Of a stretch of 64,000 nt of DNA, positions 8,870 to 17,905 are shown piece after piece. Both the position numbers and the translations under genes were made by a program. The notes beneath the pieces were generated by a model. That model was not told where the DNA came from. It did no database searches and saw only the letters and a program-made list of their open reading frames with translations. The DNA is from Streptomyces pactum (GTDB taxonomy: Bacteria; Actinomycetota; Actinomycetes; Streptomycetales; Streptomycetaceae): contig NZ_JACYXC010000001.1 of NCBI RefSeq assembly GCF_016031615.1, positions 3,720,001-3,784,000 on the forward strand, given 5' to 3'. Positions within the stretch are counted from its first letter, which is position 1, and every line of letters starts with the position of its first letter.

Positions 8870-9002
8870 GTCACACCCGGCCGGCGGGGTCACTTCACCG
8901 GCCGGGGTCACCGTCGGGGGGTCACTTCACCGCCGGGGTCACGTCCGCCGGCGGGGTCACCGCCGGGGTCACGTCCGCCGGCGGGGTCACCGCCGGGGTC
9001 AC
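8870..9002. repeat. GGGGTCAC-based tandem repeat array downstream of crgA
   Basis: About nine occurrences of GGTCAC spaced by CG-rich linkers. The array includes a perfect 30-bp unit in tandem at 8931-8960 and 8961-8990, with a partial third copy running into the crgA stop codon (8999-9001). Degenerate copies extend back to about 8870. Confidence 0.75.
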
Positions 9003-9268
9003 TTCCACTGGGTGGAGACGACGAACCCCGCCGCGATGAAGCCGAAGCCGACCACGATGTTCCAGTTGCCGATCGACTCGATCGGGAGCTTGGTCTCGGT
9101 CACGTAGAAGAGGACGATCCAGGCCAGCCCGATCAGGAAGAGCGCCAGCATCAGCGGCGCCACCCACCGGCCGCCGCCGGCATGCAGGCTGATGCTGGTG
9201 GCCTGCCTGGCCGTGCTGGACGACGGCGGCGTGTAATCGTCCTTCTTGCGGATCCGTGACTTCGGCAC
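8999..9268 (-). CDS. crgA: Cell division protein CrgA
   Basis: 89 residues. A basic N-terminus (PKSRIRKKDDYTPP) is followed by two transmembrane helices (about 35-56 and 66-85) and the short tail STQWK, the family's size and topology. CrgA is a septum-associated membrane protein that interacts with FtsZ and penicillin-binding proteins in actinobacteria and limits premature septation in Streptomyces aerial hyphae. I chose GTG 9268, which has an AGGAG site upstream. The gene is divergent from the DUF881 gene. Its location beside the pbpA/ftsW/pknB cluster is conserved. Confidence 0.95.
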   Translation of the reverse strand: MPKSRIRKKDDYTPPSSSTARQATSISLHAGGGRWVAPLMLALFLIGLAWIVLFYVTETKLPIESIGNWNIVVGFGFIAAGFVVSTQWK

Positions 9269-9423
9269 GAGGAACACTCCTGTCGATGCGCTGCGTGACC
9301 GCGCGGAATCTGTACGGCTGGGCCGGCGGGACCGGGGCCGGACGTGTGACGAGGCAGCACCACCATCCCCCGGGGTGTCCGTTAGCGTAGTGCTTCCGTG
9401 GCGTCGTAAGGAGTAAGGGTACG

Positions 9424-10215
9424 TTGAGCAATTCTGCTGACTCCCCCGACCCGGCTCCCCGCCGGCCCTTCCTCCGTCCGGGCCGGTTCTCCTTCCGTCC
9501 GGTCCGACTGCTCACGGTGGCCGTCTTCGCCCTCGCCGGACTCATCTTCTGGGTGAGTTTCGACACCGCCAAGGGCACCGATCTGCGCAGCGACGAATCG
9601 ATGCTGCGGCTCTCCGACCTGATCCAGGAGCGCAGCCGCAAGAACGAGAAGCTCGACCGGAGCACCGCCAAGGTGCGCTCGGAGGTCGACCGGCTCGCCC
9701 GCCGCGACGACGGCTCCACCGCGGCCCAGGACGCCGAGCTGACGGCGCTGGAGAAGGCGGCCGGCACCCGCCCGGTGCGGGGGCCCGGGCTGACCGTGAC
9801 CCTCACCGACGCACCGCCGGACGCCACCGCGCGGGTGCCCGGGGTGCCCGAGCCGCAGCCCAACGACCTCGTCATCCACCAGCAGGACCTGCAGGCCGTG
9901 GTGAACGCGCTCTGGGCGGGCGGGGCGAAGGGCATCAAGGTGATGGATCAGCGGCTGATCTCCACCAGCGCGGTCCGCTGCGTCGGCAACACCCTGATCC
10001 TCCAGGGCCGGCTGTACTCCCCGCCGTACACGGTGACCGCGGTCGGCGACCGGTCCTCGCTGCGGCGGGCCCTGGACGCCTCGCCCGCCATCGGCAACTA
10101 CAAGGAGTACGTCCGGGCGTACGGCCTCGGCTGGGACGTCGACGAACACGGGTCGGTCCAGCTGCCCGGCTACTCGGGCACCGTGGACCTGCGGCAGGCG
10201 CGCCCCGCCGGCTGA
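9424..10215 (+). CDS. DUF881 family membrane protein
   Basis: 263 residues. A cytoplasmic basic N-terminus, one membrane helix (about 29-47), an extracytoplasmic coiled-coil (about 60-115) and a DUF881 domain (about 118-260) with motifs such as GPGLTVTLTDA and ALWAGGAKGIKVMDQR. The fold is distantly related to extracytoplasmic division proteins and is common next to crgA and sortase genes in actinobacteria. The start is an unusual TTG at 9424, supported by TAAGGAG about ten bases upstream; no better start exists. It heads the run that leads to the sortases. Confidence 0.9.
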   Translation: MSNSADSPDPAPRRPFLRPGRFSFRPVRLLTVAVFALAGLIFWVSFDTAKGTDLRSDESMLRLSDLIQERSRKNEKLDRSTAKVRSEVDRLARRDDGSTAAQDAELTALEKAAGTRPVRGPGLTVTLTDAPPDATARVPGVPEPQPNDLVIHQQDLQAVVNALWAGGAKGIKVMDQRLISTSAVRCVGNTLILQGRLYSPPYTVTAVGDRSSLRRALDASPAIGNYKEYVRAYGLGWDVDEHGSVQLPGYSGTVDLRQARPAG

Positions 10216-10340
10216 CGGCACCCCCGCGCCGCCGGGCACCACCGGGTACGGCCGGTGCCGCCGGGCCGGCTTCCGGCGACTGGGCCTGCGCCGTCGCCGC
10301 GTCCCCTTACTCTGGTGCAGCAGCGATGGGAAGGGACGTC

Positions 10341-10517
10341 ATGTACGGGTGGATCTGGCGGCATCTGCCGGGCAACGCATGGGTGCGGGCACTGATCTCG
10401 GTGCTGCTGGTGCTGGGCATCGTCTACGTGCTCTTCCAGTACGTCTTCCCGTGGGCCGAGCCGTTGCTGCCGTTCAACGACGTGACGGTTGACAACGGAA
10501 TGGCGGACAACCGATGA
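10341..10517 (+). CDS. Small single-pass membrane protein
   Basis: 57 residues: MYGWIWRHLPGNAWVRAL, then one hydrophobic helix (about 17-38) and a polar tail. I preferred ATG 10341 over ATG 10326 because GGGAAGGG lies at the right distance. Its stop overlaps the start of the amidotransferase (ATGA at 10514-10517), so the two are translationally coupled. Small proteins of this kind sit at this locus in other Streptomyces. Function unknown. Confidence 0.8.
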   Translation: MYGWIWRHLPGNAWVRALISVLLVLGIVYVLFQYVFPWAEPLLPFNDVTVDNGMADNR

Positions 10518-11182
10518 GCCCCGCGCGTGTGCTGGTCGTGGACAACTACGACAGCTTCGTCTTCAACCTGGTGCAGTACCTCTACCAGCTCGGCGCCGAG
10601 TGCGAGGTGCGGCGGAACGACGAGGTCGCCCTGGACCACGCCCAGGACGGGTTCGACGGGGTGCTGCTCTCCCCCGGGCCCGGCACCCCCGAGGAGGCCG
10701 GGGTGTGCGTCGAGATGGTGCGGCACTGCGCCGGCACCGGCGTGCCGGTCTTCGGGGTCTGCCTGGGGATGCAGTCCATGGCGGTGGCCTACGGCGGCGT
10801 GGTGGGCCGGGCGCCGGAGCTGCTGCACGGCAAGACCTCACCGGTGCTCCACGAGGGCGCGGGGGTCTTCCAGGGGCTGCCGTCCCCGTTCACCGCCACC
10901 CGCTACCACTCGCTCTCGGTGGAGCGGGACACGCTGCCGCCGGAGCTGGAGATCACCGCCTGGACCGAGACCGGCGAGCCCGGACGGATCATCCCGATGG
11001 GGCTGCGGCACCGCGATCTGATGGTGGAGGGCGTGCAGTTCCACCCCGAGTCGGTGCTCACCGAGTGGGGGCACCGGATGCTCGCCAACTGGCTGGCGAT
11101 GTGCGGCGACGAGGGCGCCGTGGGCCGTTCGGAAGGGCTGGCGCCGGTGGTCGGCACGGCGGGCGGCAAGGCCGTCGGGTGA
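10514..11182 (+). CDS. pabA: Class I glutamine amidotransferase, PabA/TrpG type
   Basis: 222 residues. N-terminal VLVVDNYDSFVFNLVQYL, oxyanion motif SPGPGTPEEAG, nucleophile Cys in GVCLGMQ and the His-Glu pair in QFHPESVLTEWG mark the glutaminase subunit of aminodeoxychorismate or anthranilate synthase. It would supply ammonia to a PabB/TrpE partner, which is not nearby. PabA and TrpG cannot be told apart by sequence alone; some organisms use one protein for both. The start overlaps the preceding stop (ATGA), and its own stop overlaps the sortase start (GTGA), so it lies inside a coupled operon. Confidence 0.9.
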   Translation: MSPARVLVVDNYDSFVFNLVQYLYQLGAECEVRRNDEVALDHAQDGFDGVLLSPGPGTPEEAGVCVEMVRHCAGTGVPVFGVCLGMQSMAVAYGGVVGRAPELLHGKTSPVLHEGAGVFQGLPSPFTATRYHSLSVERDTLPPELEITAWTETGEPGRIIPMGLRHRDLMVEGVQFHPESVLTEWGHRMLANWLAMCGDEGAVGRSEGLAPVVGTAGGKAVG

Positions 11183-12882
11183 CCTCGCGCCGCCCCGAGC
11201 GTGCGGACGCCCCGGACGGCACCGGCTTCCCGGGCGCCACGGACGGTGCCGGGGAGCCCGTCTCGTACGGCTTCGCCGCGTACGGGGACGAGGAGGCGTT
11301 CGCGGCGGCCGTCGAGCAGCTCGCCGACCCCCTGACCGACCCGTTGCCCCCACCGCGCGCCGCTCCGGTCTCGATGCCGCTGCCCCCGGCGGTCCCGCAG
11401 CCCGCCGGCCCGGTCGGTCCGCCTCCGGGGCCGCTGCCGCCCGAGCAGCCCCCGCCGGCGCGGCGCACGGCCCCGCCCGGCCCGCTGCCGGGGACGTCCG
11501 ACCCCCGGACCGCGGTGCACCCCCGGTCCGCCGCCCACCGGCCCGCGCCCGGTTCCGCGCCCGACCCCCGGTCCGCCGACCTCCCCGGTCCGCGCCCGTC
11601 TCCCGGGCCGCCGCCCACCCCGGGCCCGCGCCCGGTCCCGGGAGCCGGCCCCCGGACCGCTCCCGGGCCCGGTCAGCAGCGCGCCGGGAACGCCGCGGGC
11701 GCGCCGTCACGTGTCGAGGAGACCGTCACCCTCCGGGCGGTCAGGCCCCCCGCGGCGGGTGCCCCGGCCGGTACCGCGATGTCCGCCCCGGCGGGGGCCC
11801 CGGCGGGAGTCCCGCCCGGCGCCCCTGCCGGTGCCGGGGCGTCCCCCGCGCCGCCGCCCCGCGGTGACGAGACGGTCATGCTGCGGCCGGTGGGGGACGG
11901 GCCCGCCCCGGCCCTCTCGCTCGCCGCCCGGGGCCGCGCCGCCCGCCGCCGGGCGGCCCAGCAGGGGGCCCGGGGAGGGGCCCGGCCGGGTGAGCGGGCG
12001 CCGACCGGCCCCGCGGCTGCCGCCCGGACCGCCGCCGGCGCCGGGCCCGCCGCCGCGACCGGCGCGACGACCGCCGCCCACGCCCGGTCCGGCGCGCCGC
12101 GCGGTGGCGGCGCCGTGACCGGCCCGCGTACGGCTCCGCCGGCCGGACCGGCCGCGGCCACCGGCCCCCGCACCCGTACCGAGGCCCGGCGCGCCGCACG
12201 GGCCCGCAAGGACAGCCGGGGGGCCGTCATCAGCCGGGTGGCCGGCGAACTCTTCATCACCCTCGGCGTGCTGATGCTGCTCTTCGTCACCTACCAGCTG
12301 TGGTGGTCCAACATCCGCGCGCAGCAGATCGCGGCGGAGGAGGCGAAGAAGCTCCAGGAGCGGTGGGCGCGGGCGGAGCGGGCACCGGACGTGTTCTCCC
12401 CGGGCAAGGGGTTCGCCATCATGTACATCCCCAAGCTCGACGTGAAGGTCCCGGTGGCCGAGGGCATCGACAAGCACAACGTCCTGGACCGGGGGCTGGT
12501 GGGCCACTACGGCGAGGCCCCGCTGAAGACCGCGATGCCCTGGGAGAAGAAGGGCAACTTCGCGGTCGCCGGGCACCGCAACACCCATGGCGAGCCGTTC
12601 CGTTACATCAACCGTCTCAAGCCCGGTGACGAGATCGTCGTGGAGACGCAGGACACCTATTTCGTGTACGAGATGGCGAAGATCCTGCCCCAGACGTCCC
12701 CGTCGAACGTCGCGGTGATCGACCCGGTCCCGGCCGGCTCGGGCTTCACCGGCCCCGGCCGGTACATCACACTGACCACCTGTACGCCCGAGTTCACCAG
12801 TACGTACCGAATGATCGTGTGGGGCAAGATGGTCGAGGAACGGCCGCGTGACGAGGGGAAGCCGGACGCGCTGGTCGGCTGA
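11179..12882 (+). CDS. srtE1: Class E sortase with long Pro-rich cytoplasmic N-terminus (SrtE1-like)
   Basis: 567 residues. Residues 1-345 are Pro/Ala/Gly-rich and disordered. A membrane helix (about 354-376) precedes the sortase beta-barrel (about 405-555). The catalytic triad is visible: His466 in AGHRNTHG, Cys535 in TTCTPEF and Arg544 in STYR. Class E sortases attach LAXTG-bearing proteins such as long chaplins to the Streptomyces cell wall. GTG 11179 overlaps the amidotransferase stop, and a second sortase follows after 21 bases. The N-terminal extension is long even for this class. Confidence 0.92.
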   Translation: MTSRRPERADAPDGTGFPGATDGAGEPVSYGFAAYGDEEAFAAAVEQLADPLTDPLPPPRAAPVSMPLPPAVPQPAGPVGPPPGPLPPEQPPPARRTAPPGPLPGTSDPRTAVHPRSAAHRPAPGSAPDPRSADLPGPRPSPGPPPTPGPRPVPGAGPRTAPGPGQQRAGNAAGAPSRVEETVTLRAVRPPAAGAPAGTAMSAPAGAPAGVPPGAPAGAGASPAPPPRGDETVMLRPVGDGPAPALSLAARGRAARRRAAQQGARGGARPGERAPTGPAAAARTAAGAGPAAATGATTAAHARSGAPRGGGAVTGPRTAPPAGPAAATGPRTRTEARRAARARKDSRGAVISRVAGELFITLGVLMLLFVTYQLWWSNIRAQQIAAEEAKKLQERWARAERAPDVFSPGKGFAIMYIPKLDVKVPVAEGIDKHNVLDRGLVGHYGEAPLKTAMPWEKKGNFAVAGHRNTHGEPFRYINRLKPGDEIVVETQDTYFVYEMAKILPQTSPSNVAVIDPVPAGSGFTGPGRYITLTTCTPEFTSTYRMIVWGKMVEERPRDEGKPDALVG

Positions 12883-12903
12883 GCGAGAAACGGAGTACGA
12901 CGC

Positions 12904-13668
12904 GTGGCACGGACCGAGCAGCACGACAGACCGGACGGGGCTGCGCCGTCCCCGTCCCCCTCTCCGGCCGCCCCGGCACCGGCCGCACCGCGCCGCCGCG
13001 GCCGCGGCCGGATCGCCACCGCGATCGGCGTCTTCGGTGAACTGCTGATCACCGTCGGGGTGCTGCTCGCGCTGTTCGTCGTCTACTCGCTGTGGTGGAC
13101 CAACGTGCTGGCCGACCGGGAGGCGAAGCGGCAGGGCAATCACGTACGGGACGTCTGGGCCCAGGGGCCGGGGAAGCTGGACACCCGGGACGGCATCGGC
13201 TTCCTGCACGTGCCGGCGATGGACAACGGCGAGGTGCTGGTCAAGCGCGGCACCTCCACCAAGGTCCTCAACGACGGGGTGGCGGGCTTCTACACCAAGC
13301 CGGTCAAGTCGGCGATGCCGTGGGACGCTAAGGGCAACTTCTCGCTGGCCGCGCACCGTGACGGGCACGGCGCGAAGTTCCACAACATCCACAAGCTCGA
13401 CAAGGGCGACGTGATGGTCTTCGAGACCCGCGACACCTGGTACGTCTACAAGGTCTTCGCCAAGCTCAGCGAGACCTCGAAGTACAACGTCGGCGTCCTC
13501 GACCCGATCCCCGAGGGCTCCGGGCGCACCGAGGCGGGGCGGTACATCACGCTGTCCACCTGTACGCCCGTCTACACCTCCCGCCACCGCTACGTGGTGT
13601 GGGGGGAGCTGGAGCGCACCGAGAAGGTGGACGCCCGCCGCACCCCGCCCAGGGAACTCGCCGACTGA
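12904..13668 (+). CDS. srtE2: Class E sortase (SrtE2-like)
   Basis: 254 residues: a short Pro-rich N-terminus, a membrane helix (about 40-62) and a sortase domain with His151 (LAAHRDGHG), Cys220 (STCTPVY) and Arg229. The tandem of two class E sortases matches the srtE1-srtE2 pair of S. coelicolor, which anchors chaplins needed for aerial hyphae. The GTG start at 12904 follows GGAG. No sortase substrate gene is visible in this window. The gene is convergent with pknB. Confidence 0.92.
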   Translation: MARTEQHDRPDGAAPSPSPSPAAPAPAAPRRRGRGRIATAIGVFGELLITVGVLLALFVVYSLWWTNVLADREAKRQGNHVRDVWAQGPGKLDTRDGIGFLHVPAMDNGEVLVKRGTSTKVLNDGVAGFYTKPVKSAMPWDAKGNFSLAAHRDGHGAKFHNIHKLDKGDVMVFETRDTWYVYKVFAKLSETSKYNVGVLDPIPEGSGRTEAGRYITLSTCTPVYTSRHRYVVWGELERTEKVDARRTPPRELAD

Positions 13669-14140
13669 CCGCCGGGGGCCCGGCCGACCCGGCCCCGGGG
13701 CGTCCCCGGACCGGGCCCGTCCCCGTCCCCGGACCGGGCCCCGGGACGGACCTGTCAGGCCCCGCCAGGCCACGCCAGGCCCGGTCGGGCGCGCCAGGTC
13801 CGCCAGGCCGGCCAGGCCCGCCCGAGGTTCGCCCAGGGCCCACCAAGGCCCGCCAAGGCCCGCCCGGGGTCGCGGATCCGGTCACGCGCGGCCGCCAGGC
13901 CCGGTCGGGCCCGTTCGAGGCCCGTCAAACCGCTCCCACGCGCCCAGGGAACACCGGAGCCCCCGGCACCCGCCGTCGTGCGGATGCCGGGGGCTCACGG
14001 CCCCGCGTGCGTCGGTCCCTGCCGCGGCCTTCCCGGCCCGACCGGCTTCTTCTGCCGGGCCGGCTCCCCGGCCCGGCCGGGCTCCCGCCCGCCCGGCGCG
14101 TGCGACGCGGTCCGGGCGGGGGAGCCGGGAGGGGACGGGG
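13669..14140. other. Convergent spacer with CGCCAGGCC repeats
   Basis: 472 bases between the convergent srtE2 and pknB genes. From about 13755 to 13870 the nonamer CGCCAGGCC and close variants recur irregularly. A good hairpin lies at 13957-13996. I see no gene. Confidence 0.5.
13957..13996. terminator. Hairpin between convergent srtE2 and pknB
   Basis: A 12-bp perfect stem, GAGCCCCCGGCA / TGCCGGGGGCTC, with a 16-base loop. It is likely bidirectional given the convergent neighbours. Confidence 0.65.
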
Positions 14141-16174
14141 TTACTCGTCCGCGGGGCGGCCGGTGGTGCCGCCGAACCACTCCACGTCGCCGTCACCACC
14201 GTCGTTGCCGCCCTGGCCGCCGTTCCCGGGGCCGCCGCCACCCGGCACGGTGGTCAGGTTCACCACCGTGCCGCGCGGCACCTCGGACCCGGCGCCGGGG
14301 TTGCTGGCCAGCACCCGGGCGTTGTCGTCCTGCGGGCCGGCCACGACCGTGACGGACAGCTGGAGCTTCTCCAGCTCCTTCTTGGCGTCCTTCAGCGTCC
14401 AGCCGGTCATCGCCGGCACCTGGGAGGTCTCCGGGGCGGCGGGCTTCTTGGCCACCTTGAGCGCGATGGTGGAGTTGGCCACCACCTCCTGGCCGCCGGC
14501 CGGGGTCTGCTCGAAGACGGTGCCCTCCTGCGCGGTGCCGTTCTCCTCCTCGGTCGACTGCACCTTCAGGCCCTTGCTCTCCAGCTTGGCCTTGGCGTCC
14601 GCCAGCGACAGCCCGGTCACCGCCGGCACGGTGATCATCTCCGGGGACTTCGCCACGGTGAGCGTGACGGTGGTGTTCTTCGCCACCTTGCTGCCACCGG
14701 TGGGGTCCTGTGAGAGCACCGTGCCGGGCGTCGCCCCGGACGACTCGCTGGCCTGCATGGAGACCTGGAAGCCGGCCTGCTCCAGCTCGGCCTTGGCGTT
14801 CTCGTAGGTGTCGTTGACCACGTCCGGCACCTCGACCTTCTCGGCCGGCTTGCGCCCCTTGGACATGGTCAGCTGGACGGTGCCGTCCCGCTCGATCTCC
14901 GAGCCCTCGCCACCGGCCGGGGTCTGCTCGCAGACGGTGTCCTTCGGCACCGCGCAGAACTTCTCGCCGGTCTTCTCGACCTTGAAGCCGCCGTTGATGC
15001 CCGCCTGTTCGGCCTCCTGGAGGGTCTTCCCCTTCAGCACCGGCACCCGGACCATGTTGTCGTCCTTGCCACCGGCGAACAGGTACTTGCCGAGGAAGAC
15101 CGTGCCGATCAGCACCAGGATGCCGGCGAGCACCAGCATGACGGTCAGGGCGCGGCTCTTGCGCTCGCCGCCGCGCCGGCGGTCCGGCCGCTCGTCGTAG
15201 CCGAAGCCGCCGTCGTCGTCGCGGACCGGCGGCAGCATCGAGGTCGGGGCGCCGTTGTCCTGAGGCCGGAGCATGGTCGTCGGCTGGTCCTCGCCGTACC
15301 CCACGCTGCCCAGCGCCGCGGTGGCGGCGACCGGCTGGCCGTCCAGCGCGGCCTCGATGTCGGCGCGCATCTCGTCCGCCGACTGGTAGCGGTAGTCGGG
15401 GTCCTTGACCAGCGCCCGCAGGACGATGGCGTCCATCTCGGGGGTGATCTCGGGATCGAAGGTGCTCGGCGGGTTCGGTTCCTCGCGGACGTGCTGGTAG
15501 GCGACCGCGACCGGGGAGTCACCGACGAACGGGGGCCGCACGGTGAGGAGTTCGTAGAGCAGGCAGCCGGTGGAGTACAGGTCGGAACGGGCGTCCACCT
15601 GCTCGCCCTTGGCCTGTTCCGGGGAGAGGTACTGGGCGGTGCCGATGACGGCCGCCGTCTGGGTCATGGTCATGCCGGCGTCGCCCATGGCGCGGGCGAT
15701 GCCGAAGTCCATCACCTTGACCTGGCCGGTGCGGGTCAGCATCACGTTCGCGGGCTTGATGTCGCGGTGCACGATGCCGTTGCGGTGGGAGTACTCCAGC
15801 GCCTGGAGGATGCCGATGGTCATCTCCAGCGACCGCTCGGGCAGCAGCTTCCTCCCGGAGTGCAGCAGCTCCCGGAGGGTCGAGCCGTCCACGTACTCCA
15901 TCACGATGTACGGGATCGAGACACCGTCGACGTAATCCTCGCCGGTGTCGTAGACCGCGACGATCGCGGGATGGTTGAGCGAGGCCGCGGACTGGGCCTC
16001 CCGGCGGAACCGGGCCTGGAAGGACGGATCACGGGCGAGGTCCACCCGGAGCGTCTTCACGGCGACCGTGCGGCCGAGGCGGGTGTCGTGCGCGAGGTAG
16101 ACCTCGGCCATGCCGCCGCGTCCGAGCACCGAGCCCAGTTCGTACCGGCCGCCGAGGCGACGCGGCTCTTCCAT
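14141..16174 (-). CDS. pknB: PASTA-domain Ser/Thr protein kinase PknB
   Basis: 677 residues. The Hanks kinase domain (1-275) shows GRGGMAEV (18-25), K40, HRDIKPAN (136-143), DFG (156-158) and the activation-loop threonines TMTQT (169-173). A juxtamembrane linker, one transmembrane helix (about 343-364) and four extracellular PASTA repeats (about 375-650) follow, then a Gly-rich tail. PASTA domains bind peptidoglycan fragments or lipid II, and the kinase phosphorylates division and wall enzymes. It is the last gene of the fhaA-fhaB-PP2C-ftsW-pbpA-pknB cluster, 255 bases after pbpA. The start ATG 16174 has GGAAGAGGG upstream. Confidence 0.97.
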   Translation of the reverse strand: MEEPRRLGGRYELGSVLGRGGMAEVYLAHDTRLGRTVAVKTLRVDLARDPSFQARFRREAQSAASLNHPAIVAVYDTGEDYVDGVSIPYIVMEYVDGSTLRELLHSGRKLLPERSLEMTIGILQALEYSHRNGIVHRDIKPANVMLTRTGQVKVMDFGIARAMGDAGMTMTQTAAVIGTAQYLSPEQAKGEQVDARSDLYSTGCLLYELLTVRPPFVGDSPVAVAYQHVREEPNPPSTFDPEITPEMDAIVLRALVKDPDYRYQSADEMRADIEAALDGQPVAATAALGSVGYGEDQPTTMLRPQDNGAPTSMLPPVRDDDGGFGYDERPDRRRGGERKSRALTVMLVLAGILVLIGTVFLGKYLFAGGKDDNMVRVPVLKGKTLQEAEQAGINGGFKVEKTGEKFCAVPKDTVCEQTPAGGEGSEIERDGTVQLTMSKGRKPAEKVEVPDVVNDTYENAKAELEQAGFQVSMQASESSGATPGTVLSQDPTGGSKVAKNTTVTLTVAKSPEMITVPAVTGLSLADAKAKLESKGLKVQSTEEENGTAQEGTVFEQTPAGGQEVVANSTIALKVAKKPAAPETSQVPAMTGWTLKDAKKELEKLQLSVTVVAGPQDDNARVLASNPGAGSEVPRGTVVNLTTVPGGGGPGNGGQGGNDGGDGDVEWFGGTTGRPADE

Positions 16175-16429
16175 AGCTACTCCAGCCCTCTTCCGTCATT
16201 CCCGACCTCCCCCCGGGCTTCCCCCTGGGAGGTACCCCCAGGTGTGGGGCCCCGGCGGTGTGCTGCTCGCGACTACGCTACCGGGCACTCCGCACGGCTC
16301 CCGGCCGCAACCGGTACCTGATACCCGACCGGTACAGGGATGTGCGGAATCGGTATCCGGAGGTGACCTGAGTCACTGTCCGGCTCCGGCGCGACCCGCG
16401 ACGGGCCCCGGTGCAAGGGGTGACCGGTG

Positions 16430-17905
16430 TCACTTCTCGCTGTCGAGCACCGCCTTCATCACGTCCCGCGCGATGGGAGCGGCGAGCCTGCCGCCCGCGA
16501 TGTCGCTGCGGGTGGTGTCCGAGCCCTCGATCACCACGGCGACCGCCACCGGCGAGGACCCGTCCTTCCCCTTGGCGTAGGAGATGAACCAGGCGTACGG
16601 GTTCTCGCTGTTGGCGATGCCGCGCTGCGCGGTACCGGTCTTCCCACCGACCGTGACGCCGGAGATCTGAGCCTTGGTTCCGGTGCCGCTCTTGACCACC
16701 GTCTCCATCATCTCCTGGAGCTTGTGGGCGGTGTCGGCGGAGACCGCCTGGCTCAGCGGGGCGGGCGTGTGCCGCTCGATGTCGTTGAGGTTGGGGGCGC
16801 GCAGCTTGTCGACCATGTACGGCTCCATGAGCTTGCCGTCGTTGGCGATCGCGGCGGCCACCATGGCCATCTGGAGCGGGGTGGCGCGGGTGTCGAACTG
16901 GCCGATGGCGGACATCGCGTTGGAGGGGCGGTCCATCTCCTCCGGGTAGACGCTGGCGTTCGCCCGGACCGGGGTGTACACCTCCTCGTTGAAGCCGAAC
17001 TTCTCGGCCTGCTCGCGCATCTTCTCCACGCCCAGGTCGTCGCCGAGCTTGCCGAACACCGTGTTGCAGGAGACCCGCAGCGCCTCCCGCAGCGAGGCGT
17101 TCTCGCAGGGCAGGTTGCCCTCGTTCGCCAGGTGCTTGGTGGACAGCGGCAGCCGCCACGGCAGCGGCGAGCGGGTCTTGGCGTCGATGTCGGTGTACAG
17201 CCCGTCCTCCAGCGCCGCGGCGGCGGTGACCACCTTGAACGTGGAGCCCGGCGCGTAGGTCTGGCGCAGCGCCCGGTTGAGCATCGGGTCGGACGGGTTG
17301 TTCTTCTTGTCCAGCGCCTTCCACGCCTTCTCGTCCTTCTCGCCGTTGCCGGCGATGGTCGAGGGGTCGTAGCTGGGGGTGCTGGCCAGGGCCAGGATGC
17401 GGCCGGTCTTGGGGTCGATCGCGGCGACCGCGCCCCGCTTGTCGCCCAGCCCCTCGAAGGCCGCCTTCTGCGCCTTGGAGTTGAGCGTGGTGATGACGTC
17501 GCCGCCCTTGCGCTCCTCACCGGTGAACATGTCGATGGTGCGGTTGAAGAACAGCCGGTCGTCGTCGCCGGTGAGGATGCCGTCTTCGAGGTTCTCGATC
17601 TGGGTGGCGCCGTACGCCTGCGAGGCGTAGCCGGTGACCGGCGCCCACATCTCGCCGTTCTTGTAGGTGCGCTTGTACTTGAAGTCGGTGCCGTTGGTCT
17701 CGACCGAGCCGGTGATGGCGGTGGCCCCGCCGTCCACGAAGATGTTGCCGCGCGGCTGGCTGTAGCGGGCGATCAGCACCCGGCGGTTGTGCTTGTTGCT
17801 CTGCAGGTCCTCGGCCTGGACGTACTGGAGCCAGTTGTCGCGCACCAGCAGGGCGAGGATCAGCAGGCCGCAGAAGATCGCGATGCGGCGCACCGGCTTG
17901 TTCAC
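16430..17905 (-). CDS. pbpA: Class B penicillin-binding protein (PbpA type transpeptidase)
   Basis: 491 residues: a short cytoplasmic N-terminus, one membrane anchor (about 7-24), a dimerisation region and a transpeptidase domain with all three active-site motifs, STFK (221-224), SCN (279-281) and KTG (422-424). It should cross-link peptidoglycan, paired with the SEDS glycosyltransferase next door. The ATG at 17905 overlaps the ftsW/rodA stop by four bases (ATGA), which indicates coupled expression with its partner. Substrate for PknB control is plausible but not shown here. Confidence 0.96.
   Translation of the reverse strand: MNKPVRRIAIFCGLLILALLVRDNWLQYVQAEDLQSNKHNRRVLIARYSQPRGNIFVDGGATAITGSVETNGTDFKYKRTYKNGEMWAPVTGYASQAYGATQIENLEDGILTGDDDRLFFNRTIDMFTGEERKGGDVITTLNSKAQKAAFEGLGDKRGAVAAIDPKTGRILALASTPSYDPSTIAGNGEKDEKAWKALDKKNNPSDPMLNRALRQTYAPGSTFKVVTAAAALEDGLYTDIDAKTRSPLPWRLPLSTKHLANEGNLPCENASLREALRVSCNTVFGKLGDDLGVEKMREQAEKFGFNEEVYTPVRANASVYPEEMDRPSNAMSAIGQFDTRATPLQMAMVAAAIANDGKLMEPYMVDKLRAPNLNDIERHTPAPLSQAVSADTAHKLQEMMETVVKSGTGTKAQISGVTVGGKTGTAQRGIANSENPYAWFISYAKGKDGSSPVAVAVVIEGSDTTRSDIAGGRLAAPIARDVMKAVLDSEK

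Noticed and set aside
8931..9002. Possible CRISPR array from the 30-bp tandem units
   Set aside because: The units are head-to-tail with no unique spacers, and there are no cas genes.
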